Of a DNA stretch of 64,000 bases, positions 1 through 8,075 are shown piece after piece. This DNA is from Streptomyces sp. NBC_00510 (lineage in GTDB: Bacteria > Actinomycetota > Actinomycetes > Streptomycetales > Streptomycetaceae), in the NCBI GenBank assembly GCA_036013505.1, contig CP107851.1:3853501-3917500 (forward strand), written 5' to 3'. How positions within the stretch are numbered: position 1 is the stretch's first letter; each line of letters begins with the position of its first letter. A model generated the notes under the pieces. The model was not told where the DNA came from. It searched no databases and saw only the letters and a list, made by a program, of their open reading frames with translations. The translations under genes were made by a program, and so were the position numbers.

Positions 1-670
1 GCATGGTCACGGTGGGCCGGAACTCCCGCAGCGTGCTGGTTCCGGCGCCGGCCGGGACGGCTGCCGCCGCGCGGTCGAGGACGGCCCTGACCTCGGCGGC
101 GAGGGCGTCCGCGCGGCGCTCGATCTCGGAGATCGGGTCGCCGCACCGCCTCAGCTCGGCCACCCGGCGCCGGATGTCGGCGAGCCGGTCCCGGTCGCGG
201 GCGCTCAGGGTGAGCGGCCGCGGGGTCGCCACGATGAACTGGTAGGCGCCCGCGAACGTCTGGCATCCGGTGCAGTGCTGGTTGACGGCACGGCTGATGT
301 TCGTGGCGTTGATCCGCCGGAGGTCGACACCGGAGGTGGTGACGATCTGGAAGGAGAGGGCGATCGAACGGCACGGACGGGAGAGCGAGCAGCCGACGGA
401 GGCGGCGACCGCACGGTTGTGCGCCGCGGCGGCGACGAGCGGCCCGAACTGGTGGATCGAGAACTCCTCGTCGTACTGGACGGGGTGCGCCCGGTTGGCG
501 AGGGTGTGCGCCTCGTCCACGGCGGCGCCGACGCTGCGGGGGATGTGCGACCCCGATGCCGCGCCCGCCGGGGCCGCGGTGGCGAGGGCGACGAGGCCGG
601 CGGTGGTCAGCATGCCCAGCCGGACGGCCTTGCGGCCCACCGTGCTGGTGTGGGGCTTTCGGTGCGTCAC
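1..670 (-). CDS. Secreted protein of unknown function, 3' end outside the window
   Basis: The reading frame opens at a GTG at 670 behind AGGAG and stays open to the window edge, so about 223 residues are visible. Residues 1-38 form a typical signal peptide: basic start, hydrophobic LGMLTTAGLVALATA, then an Ala-rich cleavage region. The mature part has four cysteines (two in SVGCSLSRPCRS, two in QHCTGCQ) and a charged helical C-terminal half, so disulfides are plausible. I do not recognise the family. It is the last visible gene of the operon with the M50 protease and two small peptides. By position it could be a partner, effector or substrate of that system; this is inference. Confidence 0.7.
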   Translation of the reverse strand, partial: MTHRKPHTSTVGRKAVRLGMLTTAGLVALATAAPAGAASGSHIPRSVGAAVDEAHTLANRAHPVQYDEEFSIHQFGPLVAAAAHNRAVAASVGCSLSRPCRSIALSFQIVTTSGVDLRRINATNISRAVNQHCTGCQTFAGAYQFIVATPRPLTLSARDRDRLADIRRRVAELRRCGDPISEIERRADALAAEVRAVLDRAAAAVPAGAGTSTLREFRPTVTM

Positions 671-701
671 GGACTTCTCCTGTACCGGTGGAAGGGATGT
701 C

Positions 702-729
702 GGGGGAAGGGGGAAGGGGGAAGGGGGAA
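702..729. repeat. Four tandem copies of a 7-bp GGGGGAA unit
   Basis: Four perfect head-to-tail 7-bp units lie in the 77-bp spacer between the M50 protease gene and the secreted-protein gene. On the coding (minus) strand they are C-rich and sit just before the ribosome binding site of the secreted-protein gene. A change in copy number would alter leader length only. No function can be assigned. Confidence 0.7.
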
Positions 730-747
730 GGGGAGGGACGGCCCGCG

Positions 748-2586
748 TCAGGTCGGCAGCGGCGCGGGGAAGGACACGGTGAAGCTCGGGATGGGGGGCT
801 CCGAGGGCGTCGCGGAGTCCGACGGTGTGGCGGAGGGCGAGCCGTCGGACGGGCTCGGCCCTGCCGTGGCCGTGGTCCGGGTGCTGCTCGGTTGCGGTTC
901 GCTGCGCGAGGCCCGCGGGCTGGGCGAGTTCGACGGCGAGGGGCTGCCGCTCGCCGAGGCGGAGGCGTCGGCCGAGCCGGACTCCGAGGGTTCGGCCGAG
1001 GACGCGCTCGCCGACGGCTCGCCCACGGCCACGGTCACCGGGGGTGTGGTGACGCTGGGCAGCGGTGCGGGGGCGACCGGGCGCAGGGGCCTGATCTCGG
1101 GCACTCCGGGCTGCAGGATGGGCGCGATCGGCGGCTGCGGTGGCAGCGGCTTGGGGGTCACCCCGCCCACCCACGCGGCGCACAGCGCCGCAGCTCCGGC
1201 CAGTGTGGCCCCGCCGATGAGGAGCCTCAGCCGGAGATTCCCCTCCGTGGCACGGACGACGTAGCGGACGAGCCGGCCCCCGAGGCGCACCGACAGGTAC
1301 GCCGCCCCCGCCAAGGGGAAGATCAGCATCAGGCTGCCGATGACCCCGACCGTCCCGGCGGCGAACTGGCCCTCGGCGAAGGCGGAACCGGTCCCGGTCA
1401 GCTGCTCGACCAGGGACCGCAGGCTCGTCTCGAGCAGGCGCGGCAGGTTCCACAGCACGTAGCCGAGCTCGGCCAGCAGCAGGGGCACCATCGTCAGCAC
1501 CCAGGTGGTGACGATGATCCGGGCGGAACGCTTGAGGTCGGAGACCTCGGGGGGCACCGGGCGGCCCGGGAGCATGCTGCGCAGGATCGGCTTGATCTTG
1601 CCGAAGAGGTCCGGGACGCCGGCGAGGTCACCGAGGATGTAGTAGCCGTCCAGCCGGACGGCCGGCATCAGCTGCTCGATGATCTCGAAGTGGGCGAGGT
1701 AGATGGCGGCGAGGAAGAAGGACTGCCCGGTGGCGAAGTAGCCGCCGGCCAGGGCCAGTATGAAGACGACGTTGAAGTAGACGCCGCCCAGGTCGGTGCG
1801 CATGCGCCCGCCCCGGCCGATCCGGTAGACGTCGGTGACGTCGGTGTACATCGACGGCCAGATGAGGAAGATGCCGCAGCCGATGGCCCCGGGGCGGGCC
1901 CCGCCGTAGCGGCACGCGGAGGCGTGCCCGAACTCGTGGAAGACGAGCGAGGCCACGGTCAGCGCGAACACCACGAGCATGAGCACCGGCTGCTCCAGCA
2001 CCTGGAGCACCGGGGTCATCGCCCCGTGGACGGCGAACAGCCAGATCTCCATGGCGACCGCCGTCGCGAGCACCAGAGTCACCGCCAGCGGACGGTGCAG
2101 CCAGGCCAGGGAGCGGGCGATCCGGGCGACCTGCCGCTCGCGGAAGATGACCCGATGGCCCTTCAGGACGAGCAGGAGGTCCGCGGTGGGCCCGGTGACC
2201 TCGTCGTCCTCCTGCCCGAAAGGGACGGTGACGCCCAGCGGCTGGAGCTTGTTCTCGATCAGGTAGTGCACGTTCTCGGCGCTGACCTCACGGCCGAAGC
2301 GCCCGCTCACCCGGTGCGAGATGGCCTCGGTGTCGCGCCGCCCGTCGATGGCGCGGGCGACCAGGTACAGCAGCCGGCTCAGCTGCACGACCTGCCCGTC
2401 CCCCCGGCGGACGATGTACCGGGGTTCGGTGGTCCCCGAGCCCTTGTACTCGCCGAGGAGTTGCAGGCCCGCGCCGAGCCGCGGGACGGGGAAGCCCGTG
2501 TCGTGGAGGGGAGGTTCCATCACGTCCGCGCCGTACACCGCCGTTCCCGTGGGGCCGGGGCCGTGAGCAATGTGACTTTCCGTCAC
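748..2586 (-). CDS. Membrane M50-family metalloprotease with N-terminal PqqD-like domain
   Basis: 612 residues. Residues about 55-120 resemble a PqqD-like winged helix, the fold that serves as the RiPP recognition element (RRE) binding leader peptides. A multi-pass membrane domain follows. It holds the zinc motif HEFGH (217-221) and a downstream LDGYY (312-316) whose Asp is the usual third M50 ligand. The last 120 residues are a Pro/Ser/Ala-rich tail, probably extracytoplasmic. The architecture recalls peptide zinc metalloproteases such as YydH of the Bacillus epipeptide locus. The start is a GTG behind AGGA. Two precursor-like peptides lie just upstream on the same strand, so cleavage of those peptides at the membrane is the best guess. 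The peptidase family is secure; the substrate is inferred. Confidence 0.85.
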   Translation of the reverse strand: MTESHIAHGPGPTGTAVYGADVMEPPLHDTGFPVPRLGAGLQLLGEYKGSGTTEPRYIVRRGDGQVVQLSRLLYLVARAIDGRRDTEAISHRVSGRFGREVSAENVHYLIENKLQPLGVTVPFGQEDDEVTGPTADLLLVLKGHRVIFRERQVARIARSLAWLHRPLAVTLVLATAVAMEIWLFAVHGAMTPVLQVLEQPVLMLVVFALTVASLVFHEFGHASACRYGGARPGAIGCGIFLIWPSMYTDVTDVYRIGRGGRMRTDLGGVYFNVVFILALAGGYFATGQSFFLAAIYLAHFEIIEQLMPAVRLDGYYILGDLAGVPDLFGKIKPILRSMLPGRPVPPEVSDLKRSARIIVTTWVLTMVPLLLAELGYVLWNLPRLLETSLRSLVEQLTGTGSAFAEGQFAAGTVGVIGSLMLIFPLAGAAYLSVRLGGRLVRYVVRATEGNLRLRLLIGGATLAGAAALCAAWVGGVTPKPLPPQPPIAPILQPGVPEIRPLRPVAPAPLPSVTTPPVTVAVGEPSASASSAEPSESGSADASASASGSPSPSNSPSPRASRSEPQPSSTRTTATAGPSPSDGSPSATPSDSATPSEPPIPSFTVSFPAPLPT

Positions 2587-2609
2587 CGTCCTGCTCTTCC
2601 TCCCGAGAC

Positions 2610-2635
2610 GGACCGCGCCACGACGGGCGCGGTCC
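2610..2635 (-). terminator. Hairpin between the peptide genes and the protease gene
   Basis: A 10-bp perfect GC stem (2610-2619 with 2626-2635) and a 6-nt loop lie in the 67-bp gap between the second peptide gene and the M50 gene. No U-tract follows, as is usual in Streptomyces. In RiPP operons such a hairpin often lets short precursor genes be expressed more than the enzymes downstream. That role is inferred here. Confidence 0.55.
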
Positions 2636-2653
2636 GCACACGTACGGGTGTTG

Positions 2654-2866
2654 TTACTGGCGGATGTTGATGGCCTGGACGGCCTCGGACTGGGCGACCG
2701 CGAACGGGGAGAACTGGTTCGCCGCGAGCGACTCGTTGTGGGCGTCGACGTGCGCGATGTTCTTGGTCACGTGCGTGGTCTTGACGAAGCTGAACTTCAG
2801 CTTGCCCAGGGCCTCGCGGCCGGGCAGCAGCTCCGCGGACTCGGCGTCGAGCTGGTCCATGTTCAT
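2654..2866 (-). CDS. Small LPGREAL-motif peptide, second of two paralogues
   Basis: 70 residues, without cysteines and without a signal peptide. It shares the block AELLPGREALGKLKFSFVK and most of the following residues with the 71-residue peptide encoded 46 bp upstream. Differences cluster in the C-terminal third (QFSPFAV versus EWSPYAV; INIRQ versus INIKQ). A conserved front and a variable tail are what leader and core parts of a processed peptide look like. A second ATG two codons in is an alternative start; Shine-Dalgarno pairing is weak and a run of eight G lies just upstream. It is probably a substrate of the adjacent PqqD-M50 protein. No known RiPP class is assigned. Confidence 0.75.
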   Translation of the reverse strand: MNMDQLDAESAELLPGREALGKLKFSFVKTTHVTKNIAHVDAHNESLAANQFSPFAVAQSEAVQAINIRQ

Positions 2867-2912
2867 GGGGGGGGATACCTTTCTCGGTATGCGGAAGGAG
2901 GTGGAACGCCGA

Positions 2913-3128
2913 CTACTGCTTGATGTTGATGGCCTGGGTGGCCTGCGACTGGGCGACCGCGTACGGCGACCACTCGTTGGCCGCGAGCGACTCGTTGTGG
3001 GCGTCGACGTGGGCCACGTGCTTGGTCACGTGCGTGGTCTTGACGAAGCTGAACTTGAGCTTGCCCAGGGCCTCGCGGCCGGGCAGCAGCTCCGCGGACT
3101 CGGTGTCCAGCTCACGCATGTCGAGCAT
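2913..3128 (-). CDS. Small LPGREAL-motif peptide, first of two paralogues
   Basis: 71 residues, starting at ATG 3128 behind a good AAGGA site. It opens with an acidic stretch (ELDTESAELL), then the LPGREALGKL motif, a basic FSFVKTTHVTK segment, and a Gln/Ala/Asn-rich C-terminus ending AINIKQ. It is cysteine-free, so thioether chemistry is unlikely. It is the first gene of the operon and therefore probably the most abundant product. Together with the second copy it looks like a twin-precursor arrangement. It could instead be a small structural or regulatory protein, since no bona fide RiPP maturase lies in view. Confidence 0.75.
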   Translation of the reverse strand: MLDMRELDTESAELLPGREALGKLKFSFVKTTHVTKHVAHVDAHNESLAANEWSPYAVAQSQATQAINIKQ

Positions 3129-3467
3129 GGGGGATCCTTCGGACGAGGGGTGCGGACGGGGGTCGGGTCCCAGGACCCGTCCATCCACACCGGACGATCT
3201 GTCTGACGGCGTTGGACAGTAGTCGGGCACCACGGGCCCGGCAAGCGATTCGGACCCATGACTGTCCGTCAACGCGGCGGCTGCACAAGGGAAACGACAG
3301 GTGGGAGCGCCGGCGAGGGCACCTCGGACACCCGGCCCCACCCCCCGGATATCACTCGAACGGGTCAATCCGCCCCCTGCCCGATGTGGGGAAGTCCCGG
3401 CAGAGGGGGCGAAGCGCGACGAACCGGTGGCTATCCTCTCGATCCCCGAGGTGCTTGGGCCGACCAA

Positions 3468-3750
3468 GCCTCCGGTGAGAGGGGTGCACGTGCTTGTCGT
3501 TCAAGGGGCGACCGCCACCGCCGTCGTCCGCCACCGGACCGGAGAGCCGGTGGTCCTGCTTTCCGGCGAACTCCCCGCGGTCCTCACGTCGGCCGCCCTG
3601 AACGAACTGCTGAATCTGGCCGCGGCCGTCCTCACGGCCGAGGAGATGACCCTCTTCCGCAGTTGCCTGACCGCGCTGCGCTGCGGGGAGAAACTCCAGG
3701 AACGCCGTATCGAGGTCAGCGGCGCCGTCCTCACCGTCTACAGCAGCTGA
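3468..3750 (+). repeat. Left arm of a 283-bp near-perfect inverted repeat
   Basis: This segment recurs in reverse orientation at 4460-4742. By eye I find one mismatch (T for C in a Ser/Pro codon). Identity begins 22 bp before the likely start codon and ends exactly at the stop codon, so the repeat unit is one small gene with its ribosome binding site. The arms are separated by 709 bp holding one secreted-protein gene. No transposase or target-site duplication is visible. Confidence 0.9.
3490..3750 (+). CDS. Small protein of unknown function, duplicated (copy 1)
   Basis: 86 residues from GTG 3490, chosen because GAGAGGGG lies 5 nt upstream; in-frame GTGs at 3475 and 3484 are alternatives. The protein starts with short beta-like stretches (VLVVQGATATAVV, EPVVLLSGELP), followed by a helical middle (ALNELLNLAAAVLTAEEMTLFRSCLTAL) and ends in SGAVLTVYSS. 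No family is recognised. It is almost identical to the gene at 4460-4720, differing at one residue (Ser versus Pro after LT). It is intracellular, with no signal or membrane segment. The tight co-duplication of gene and ribosome binding site suggests both copies are expressed. Confidence 0.65.
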   Translation: MLVVQGATATAVVRHRTGEPVVLLSGELPAVLTSAALNELLNLAAAVLTAEEMTLFRSCLTALRCGEKLQERRIEVSGAVLTVYSS

Positions 3751-4045
3751 CCAGAACCGAATTCCACCCTTTTTGGATTGCATTTCCCGGGGCGTTTTCA
3801 AAACGTCCGGCGCGGGCGACATGCCGGATACAGATCACCCTGGAGGGTGTTTCCCGAACCTCTCCCGAGGGATACCCGAGCACCAACTCCCAAAGCTCAG
3901 GTGCGGTTTTCCCCCGAAACCGGGGGTAAGGCGACGGGTCGCCCGTTCGGCCGCGCGGCACCGATCAGTGGAATGAATGCGGCACAAGTCCCGAGTAACG
4001 TCTGGCGGGCCATCCGGCAATTCACCGAGTTTGAGGAGAAATGCG

Positions 4046-4372
4046 GTGAGAAAATTCGTTCGCGCTGCCGCAACGGCGGCACTGGCCACGGTCGCCCTGG
4101 CGGTCCCCATGACGGCGACGGCATCCGCCACCCCGTCCCACTCCGCGTCCGGCCACTACCGGAACGCCGGGCACGGCAACTGGGGCGGGGACTACGGCCG
4201 CTGCGGGCCACGCCAGTGGGGGTACGGCAGGTGGGACGATCGCTGGGACCGCGGCCGGGGCCACGGCCACGGTCGCGGCCACGGTCGCGGCTTCGCCCAC
4301 CAGCGGTACGACCGCTTCGGGTTCGACCGGTACTGGCAGGACCGCGACTGCGACTGCCGCTACCGCTACTGA
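4046..4372 (+). CDS. Secreted small Gly/Arg/His/Tyr-rich protein
   Basis: 108 residues from GTG 4046 behind GAGGAG. The first 30 residues are a clear signal peptide ending in an Ala-rich ATASA site. The mature chain is low-complexity: repeated GHGRGHGRG units, and many Tyr, Trp, Asp and Arg residues, ending DCDCRYRY. Such composition suggests a disordered, metal- or polyanion-binding exported protein, but no family is recognised. It is the only gene between the two inverted repeats and is followed by a strong hairpin. Residue use differs from its neighbours because of the Gly-His-Arg repeats. Confidence 0.75.
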   Translation: MRKFVRAAATAALATVALAVPMTATASATPSHSASGHYRNAGHGNWGGDYGRCGPRQWGYGRWDDRWDRGRGHGHGRGHGRGFAHQRYDRFGFDRYWQDRDCDCRYRY

Positions 4373-4388
4373 ACCGGCCACCCATGAC

Positions 4389-4425
4389 GTGGGCCCCCGG
4401 GAAGGGGACTTTCCCGGGGGCCCAC
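4389..4425. terminator. Strong bidirectional hairpin terminator
   Basis: A perfect 15-bp stem (4389-4403 with 4411-4425) and a 7-nt loop sit between two converging genes, the secreted protein ending at 4372 and the duplicated small gene ending at 4460. It probably terminates both. Confidence 0.8.
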
Positions 4426-4459
4426 CCCTGTGCGCATTCCGTTCCGTCCGCCCCGCCGC

Positions 4460-4720
4460 TCAGCTGCTGTAGACGGTGAGGACGGCGCCGCTGACCTCGA
4501 TACGGCGTTCCTGGAGTTTCTCCCCGCAGCGCAGCGCGGTCAGGCAACTGCGGAAGAGGGTCATCTCCTCGGCCGTGAGGACGGCCGCGGCCAGATTCAG
4601 CAGTTCGTTCAGGGCGGCCGGCGTGAGGACCGCGGGGAGTTCGCCGGAAAGCAGGACCACCGGCTCTCCGGTCCGGTGGCGGACGACGGCGGTGGCGGTC
4701 GCCCCTTGAACGACAAGCAC
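4460..4720 (-). CDS. Small protein of unknown function, duplicated (copy 2)
   Basis: 86 residues, starting at the GTG that corresponds to the start chosen for copy 1, with the same ribosome binding site. It differs from copy 1 only by Pro for Ser in LTPAALNELL. The gene is on the opposite strand and converges on the secreted-protein gene. Such low divergence means a recent duplication or ongoing gene conversion. Function is unknown. Confidence 0.65.
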   Translation of the reverse strand: MLVVQGATATAVVRHRTGEPVVLLSGELPAVLTPAALNELLNLAAAVLTAEEMTLFRSCLTALRCGEKLQERRIEVSGAVLTVYSS

Positions 4721-4742
4721 GTGCACCCCTCTCACCGGAGGC
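4460..4742 (-). repeat. Right arm of the 283-bp inverted repeat
   Basis: Reverse complement of 3468-3750 with one apparent mismatch. Outside both arms the flanking sequence differs at once, so the duplicated unit is sharply bounded. Recombination between the arms would invert the 709-bp segment that holds the secreted-protein gene. Confidence 0.9.
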
Positions 4743-5007
4743 CCCGGGTCCACGAACTCGTCGTCCCGAGACTGGAGAGAATATCCCCGTGCTCCCCACT
4801 CTTTGTCCGTTCTGGGTTACTTCACCACCACACGCCCCGTCAGGCACGGCATGGGCATGGCCAATCGAACGCCGGGTACCGGTCAGCGGACAGCAGCAAG
4901 GGCCAAATCAGCACGCTGCTGCACCAGATGGACCGGGCCGTCCGCAGTAGTCGCCGAGCGGCGTTTGGCGTTGCGATGTTCCCTGCGCCTGCGCGCGCCC
5001 CCAGGGG

Positions 5008-5433
5008 TCAGCCGGACTCCGGACCGGACGCCGACCGGGGCTCGGTGGAGCTGCGGAGGAGGGATTCGACGAGGGCGGCGACGTGCCGGCGGTCGGCTTC
5101 GGACAGTTGCTGGACGCTGGCGATGAGGGTGGCGACCTCGGGGTCGGGGGTGGTGCCGGCGCCGTCCTCGACGTACAGGTGGATCCCGCAGGCCTCGGCC
5201 GCGGCCCGGCGTACCGCTTCCAGGGGCAGTTCCAGCCCCCGTGACAGGCCCTCCAGCGTGGACTGCTGCGGCATCCGGGCCACCCGCGCCGTCGTCGCCA
5301 GGTGATGCACCGTCGACCGCGGGACACCACCGCGCCGCGCCACCTCACCGTACGACCAGCCCCGCTGCTCCAGCCGGCGCTTGATCAGTTCCTGCAGTGC
5401 GTTCACCACGGGATGGATTCTTCCTGCTAGCAC
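5008..5433 (-). CDS. XRE-family helix-turn-helix regulator
   Basis: 141 residues. Residues about 11-60 form a Cro/C1-type helix-turn-helix: GWSYGEVARRGGVPRSTVHHLAT carries the two DNA-contact helices. Residues 95-130 are a helical region (VATLIASVQQLSEADRRHVAALVESLL) common in small Streptomyces XRE proteins. There is no ligand domain. The gene stands alone between long non-coding stretches. The start is GTG 5433; an internal GTG near 5409 is possible. Target genes are unknown. Confidence 0.75.
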   Translation of the reverse strand: MLAGRIHPVVNALQELIKRRLEQRGWSYGEVARRGGVPRSTVHHLATTARVARMPQQSTLEGLSRGLELPLEAVRRAAAEACGIHLYVEDGAGTTPDPEVATLIASVQQLSEADRRHVAALVESLLRSSTEPRSASGPESG

Positions 5434-6027
5434 GTCGGTTGACCCGTACGAGTGAGATCGAGTCTACAGCGGCCCCACCCGCCCGACCCGGACCCACACC
5501 CCCTCACCTGCACCTTCACCCCGGCGTGCCACGTCGGCCGGACCGAACTGCCGCGAAATGCTTGCCGCGGGGCGCGCCAGGGGCTAGCGTCCAATGTCAT
5601 CAGACAACTCGTCCGATGGCCATGGACGACGCGGTGCGGACCCGCTTCCGCCCGACCGCCCCACCGGGCTCCCCTGCGAAGGCGGTCCGCACCCCGGAAT
5701 CCCGACAGTGATTCTGCGCTTCCCCGGGCGGTTTCATCCGGCGTCGCCAAAACTGCCCTCCCTCCTCCGAAACCCGTACCTTCAACGCGCCGGGACGCGG
5801 CGCGTCACGCCCGGCGCCGGTGACGTCGGACGGAATCTAGGGGTGATCAACGCCCCCGAAACCCGGTTGCCCAAAACTGGCCGCTTTTGCCCCATCCGAT
5901 CAAGTGATTCAACGTCATGGGCATTGCTCTCCGCACATGCCGACAGCAGATATATGCATGCTTCGTCGGCTCCCCCGGCCGGACGGTGTCCGTGCGCCGA
6001 TCACTCGCAGCAGAATCCGGGAGTGGT
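5434..6027. other. 594-bp intergenic region, no gene recognised
   Basis: Codon phase and residue composition of the possible frames here do not look protein-coding, and no RNA gene or strong terminator was seen. It must hold the promoters of the XRE gene (leftward) and of the gene starting at 6028 (rightward). Confidence 0.5.
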
Positions 6028-6504
6028 ATGTGCGACGAATTCTGCGGGCCCGCCCTCGCGGCATGGCTCGCCCGAGGAGCCGGTGACCCACGGCGCAGTC
6101 TCGACGAGTGGGCACGCGCCAGGAACCGGGTGACGCTGCTGCCGGCCGGCCACCGGTGGGACGCCGTCAGGATCCCCGAACGGCCGGGCCACGAGGTCCT
6201 GGCACGACTGCAGGACAGCACCGCGCCCGTCGGGCCCGTCATGTGGGACCGGCGCTGCGGCTTCCTGTACTTCCTGGTGCCGCCCCGCGCCGAGGACGTC
6301 TGGTCCCCGCTCGGGCTGCGCTTCCTCACCCTCGGCGGGTGGCTGGCCGCCGCCGACCCGCGCAGGCCGGCCCGGCACCCGGCCCTGTGGATCCACTCCA
6401 CGGGCGCCGTGGAACTCACCGGCCCGGCATATCTCTACATCGCCTGCCTGGGGGTGCTGACCGCCGGCGCCCGCCCCCTGCCGCGCGTTCCCGCGCCCCT
6501 GTGA
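6028..6504 (+). CDS. Small primase/polymerase-like domain protein of Streptomyces
   Basis: 158 residues from ATG 6028 behind GGGAG. The features RARNRVTLLPAGHRWDAVRIPE, a PVGPVMWDRRCGFLYFLVPP segment and a C-terminal PAYLYIACLGVLT resemble short Streptomyces proteins related to the N-terminus of bifunctional DNA primase/polymerases. Acidic catalytic residues are not evident, so enzymatic activity is doubtful. Longer upstream starts exist but lack a ribosome binding site. Its 3' end lies 16 bp from the converging polysialyltransferase-like gene. Confidence 0.6.
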   Translation: MCDEFCGPALAAWLARGAGDPRRSLDEWARARNRVTLLPAGHRWDAVRIPERPGHEVLARLQDSTAPVGPVMWDRRCGFLYFLVPPRAEDVWSPLGLRFLTLGGWLAAADPRRPARHPALWIHSTGAVELTGPAYLYIACLGVLTAGARPLPRVPAPL

Positions 6505-6520
6505 GACGGCCGCCGGCCCG

Positions 6521-7887
6521 TCACACCCGCAGCGCCCGCCCGCCGCGCACGGCACGTACGCCCCGCATGGCGCGCAGGGTGCGCACCACCCGGCGCACGG
6601 CGCGGTGCCGGCGGAGGGCCTCGGCGCGGACCGGGCTGCCCCGGGCAGGTGCAGGCTGGTGAGGCGACGGCGCTTGAAGTACCGGGGGTGGCGCGGCAGA
6701 TGACGACGGAGCCACTCCTCGGCCTCCGGGCGCAGCCCGGGGTGGAGACGGGCCTGCATGCAGTAGCCCACGGTCCGCAGCAGCGGGGCGAGGGTCCCCT
6801 CCACCACCTCCGCGGTGAGGGCCGGAGAGCGGCCGACGAGGGCGGCGTCCCGCTCCAGGTCCGGGAGGGCGGCGTCGACGAGGGTGAGCGGGATGCGGTC
6901 CTCGCTCTCGTACGGGGCGATCCGGTCCAGCAGCGGTCCGGTGCCGACGCGCGCGGCGGGGATGCCGTGCAGGGCCGCGGCGGTGAACAGGGCGGTCGAG
7001 GAACAGCCGACGACCAGCGCGGGGCGGAACCGCGCGAGAAGGGCCTCGGCGGCGACGGGCCCCTCCAGGACCGCCAGTTCCACGCCGAGCCCGGCGGCGG
7101 CCTTGCCGAGCGAGGACGTCAGGTCCTCGGGCGCGCCGGGATCGGGGGCGTAGACCAGCGAGGTGTGACCGGCCGCGACCGCTCCGCGGAGCATGCGCAC
7201 GTGGAGCCCGGCCTCCTCCCGCCCGTCGACGAGGCCGCTCGCGCTCAGGTGCTCGCCGAGCAGGAGTGCGGTGTGCCGCTCGGGAACCGGCGGGACGAGG
7301 GCGGCCATGCCCTGGAGCGTGCTCAGCAGCACGTCCTTGGGGACGGCCACGGGCTCCACCGCGTGCTCGGCGAGCAGCAGCGGGCGCAGCCCCGGCAGCA
7401 GGTCGACGTGGAGCAGCCGCGCGATACGGCAGCCGAGGCCGGCGGACAGCCGGGCGGCGGTCGGTCCGTAGCCCGTCAGGCCGGCGGCGTACACATGGAC
7501 CGGGCTCTCGGCGAAGATCTCGGCTACCGAGCGGGCGGGCGGCGAGTGCGGCGCCTCGCAGACGATCTCCACGGGCCCTTCGCCGAGCTCCCAGGCGAGC
7601 CGCAGGGCCCGCTCCCACAGGGTGAGGTCCTCCTCGCGGGGCGACCAGTCGGCCGGGTGGTGCGGGGCGATGGCGGCGTTCCAGGAGCGCACGGCGTCGT
7701 ACTCGGGCCGCAGCGCGGCGAAGCCCGGCGTGCGGTCGAGGGGCGTGGCGAGCTCGGGGACGGCCGAGACGTCGCTCACCACGAGGAGACGGCGGCGGCC
7801 CCCACGGGGTCCGAACAACCCCGCCCGGATGGCCGCCGTGACGGTCGCCGCCGCGTAAGGGGTGGCGGCGAAGAAGATCTGGGTCAT
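6521..7887 (-). CDS. Polysialyltransferase-like glycosyltransferase with a probable frameshift near its end
   Basis: The N-terminus (MTQIFFAATPYAAATVTAAIRAG) and the GCSSTALFTAAALHG motif fit the alpha-2,8-polysialyltransferase / capsule glycosyltransferase family seen in actinomycetes. From ATG 7887 the frame is coherent to the segment RYFKRRRLTSLHLPG. Around 6634-6645 (a CCCGGGGC run) the expected Arg-rich tail, EALRRHRAVRRVVRTLR, continues in another frame and ends at 6521. One missing base in the run would restore a 455-residue protein. Without it the original frame reads on to about 6001, antisense through the neighbouring gene. A sequencing error or a genuine mutation are both possible. 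It would transfer sugars in the cytoplasm to a surface polysaccharide. Confidence 0.7.
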
Positions 7888-8075
7888 CCACTCGTCCTTC
7901 GTGTCGCCGCGCGCCCGGCGCGGCATCCGGTCCGGGGCGCGGCGCTGCCGCTCGTGGCCCAGCATCACGGACCGGTTCCTCCCGGTCCAAGCCATGGCGC
8001 CGGATATCACCGGTCCGAGTGAGCGGGGCCCGGAACGGCCCCGGAGCACGTCCGCAGAAAAAAACTTCGCCGACG

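Noticed and set aside
3468..4742. Transposon or integron cassette bounded by the inverted repeats
   Set aside because: No transposase, recombinase, target duplication or att-like core; the arms are whole genes, not terminal repeats.
6001..6520. C-terminal extension of the polysialyltransferase-like protein antisense to the neighbouring gene
   Set aside because: It arises only because the frame misses its normal stop after the suspected frameshift; composition is not that of a protein domain.
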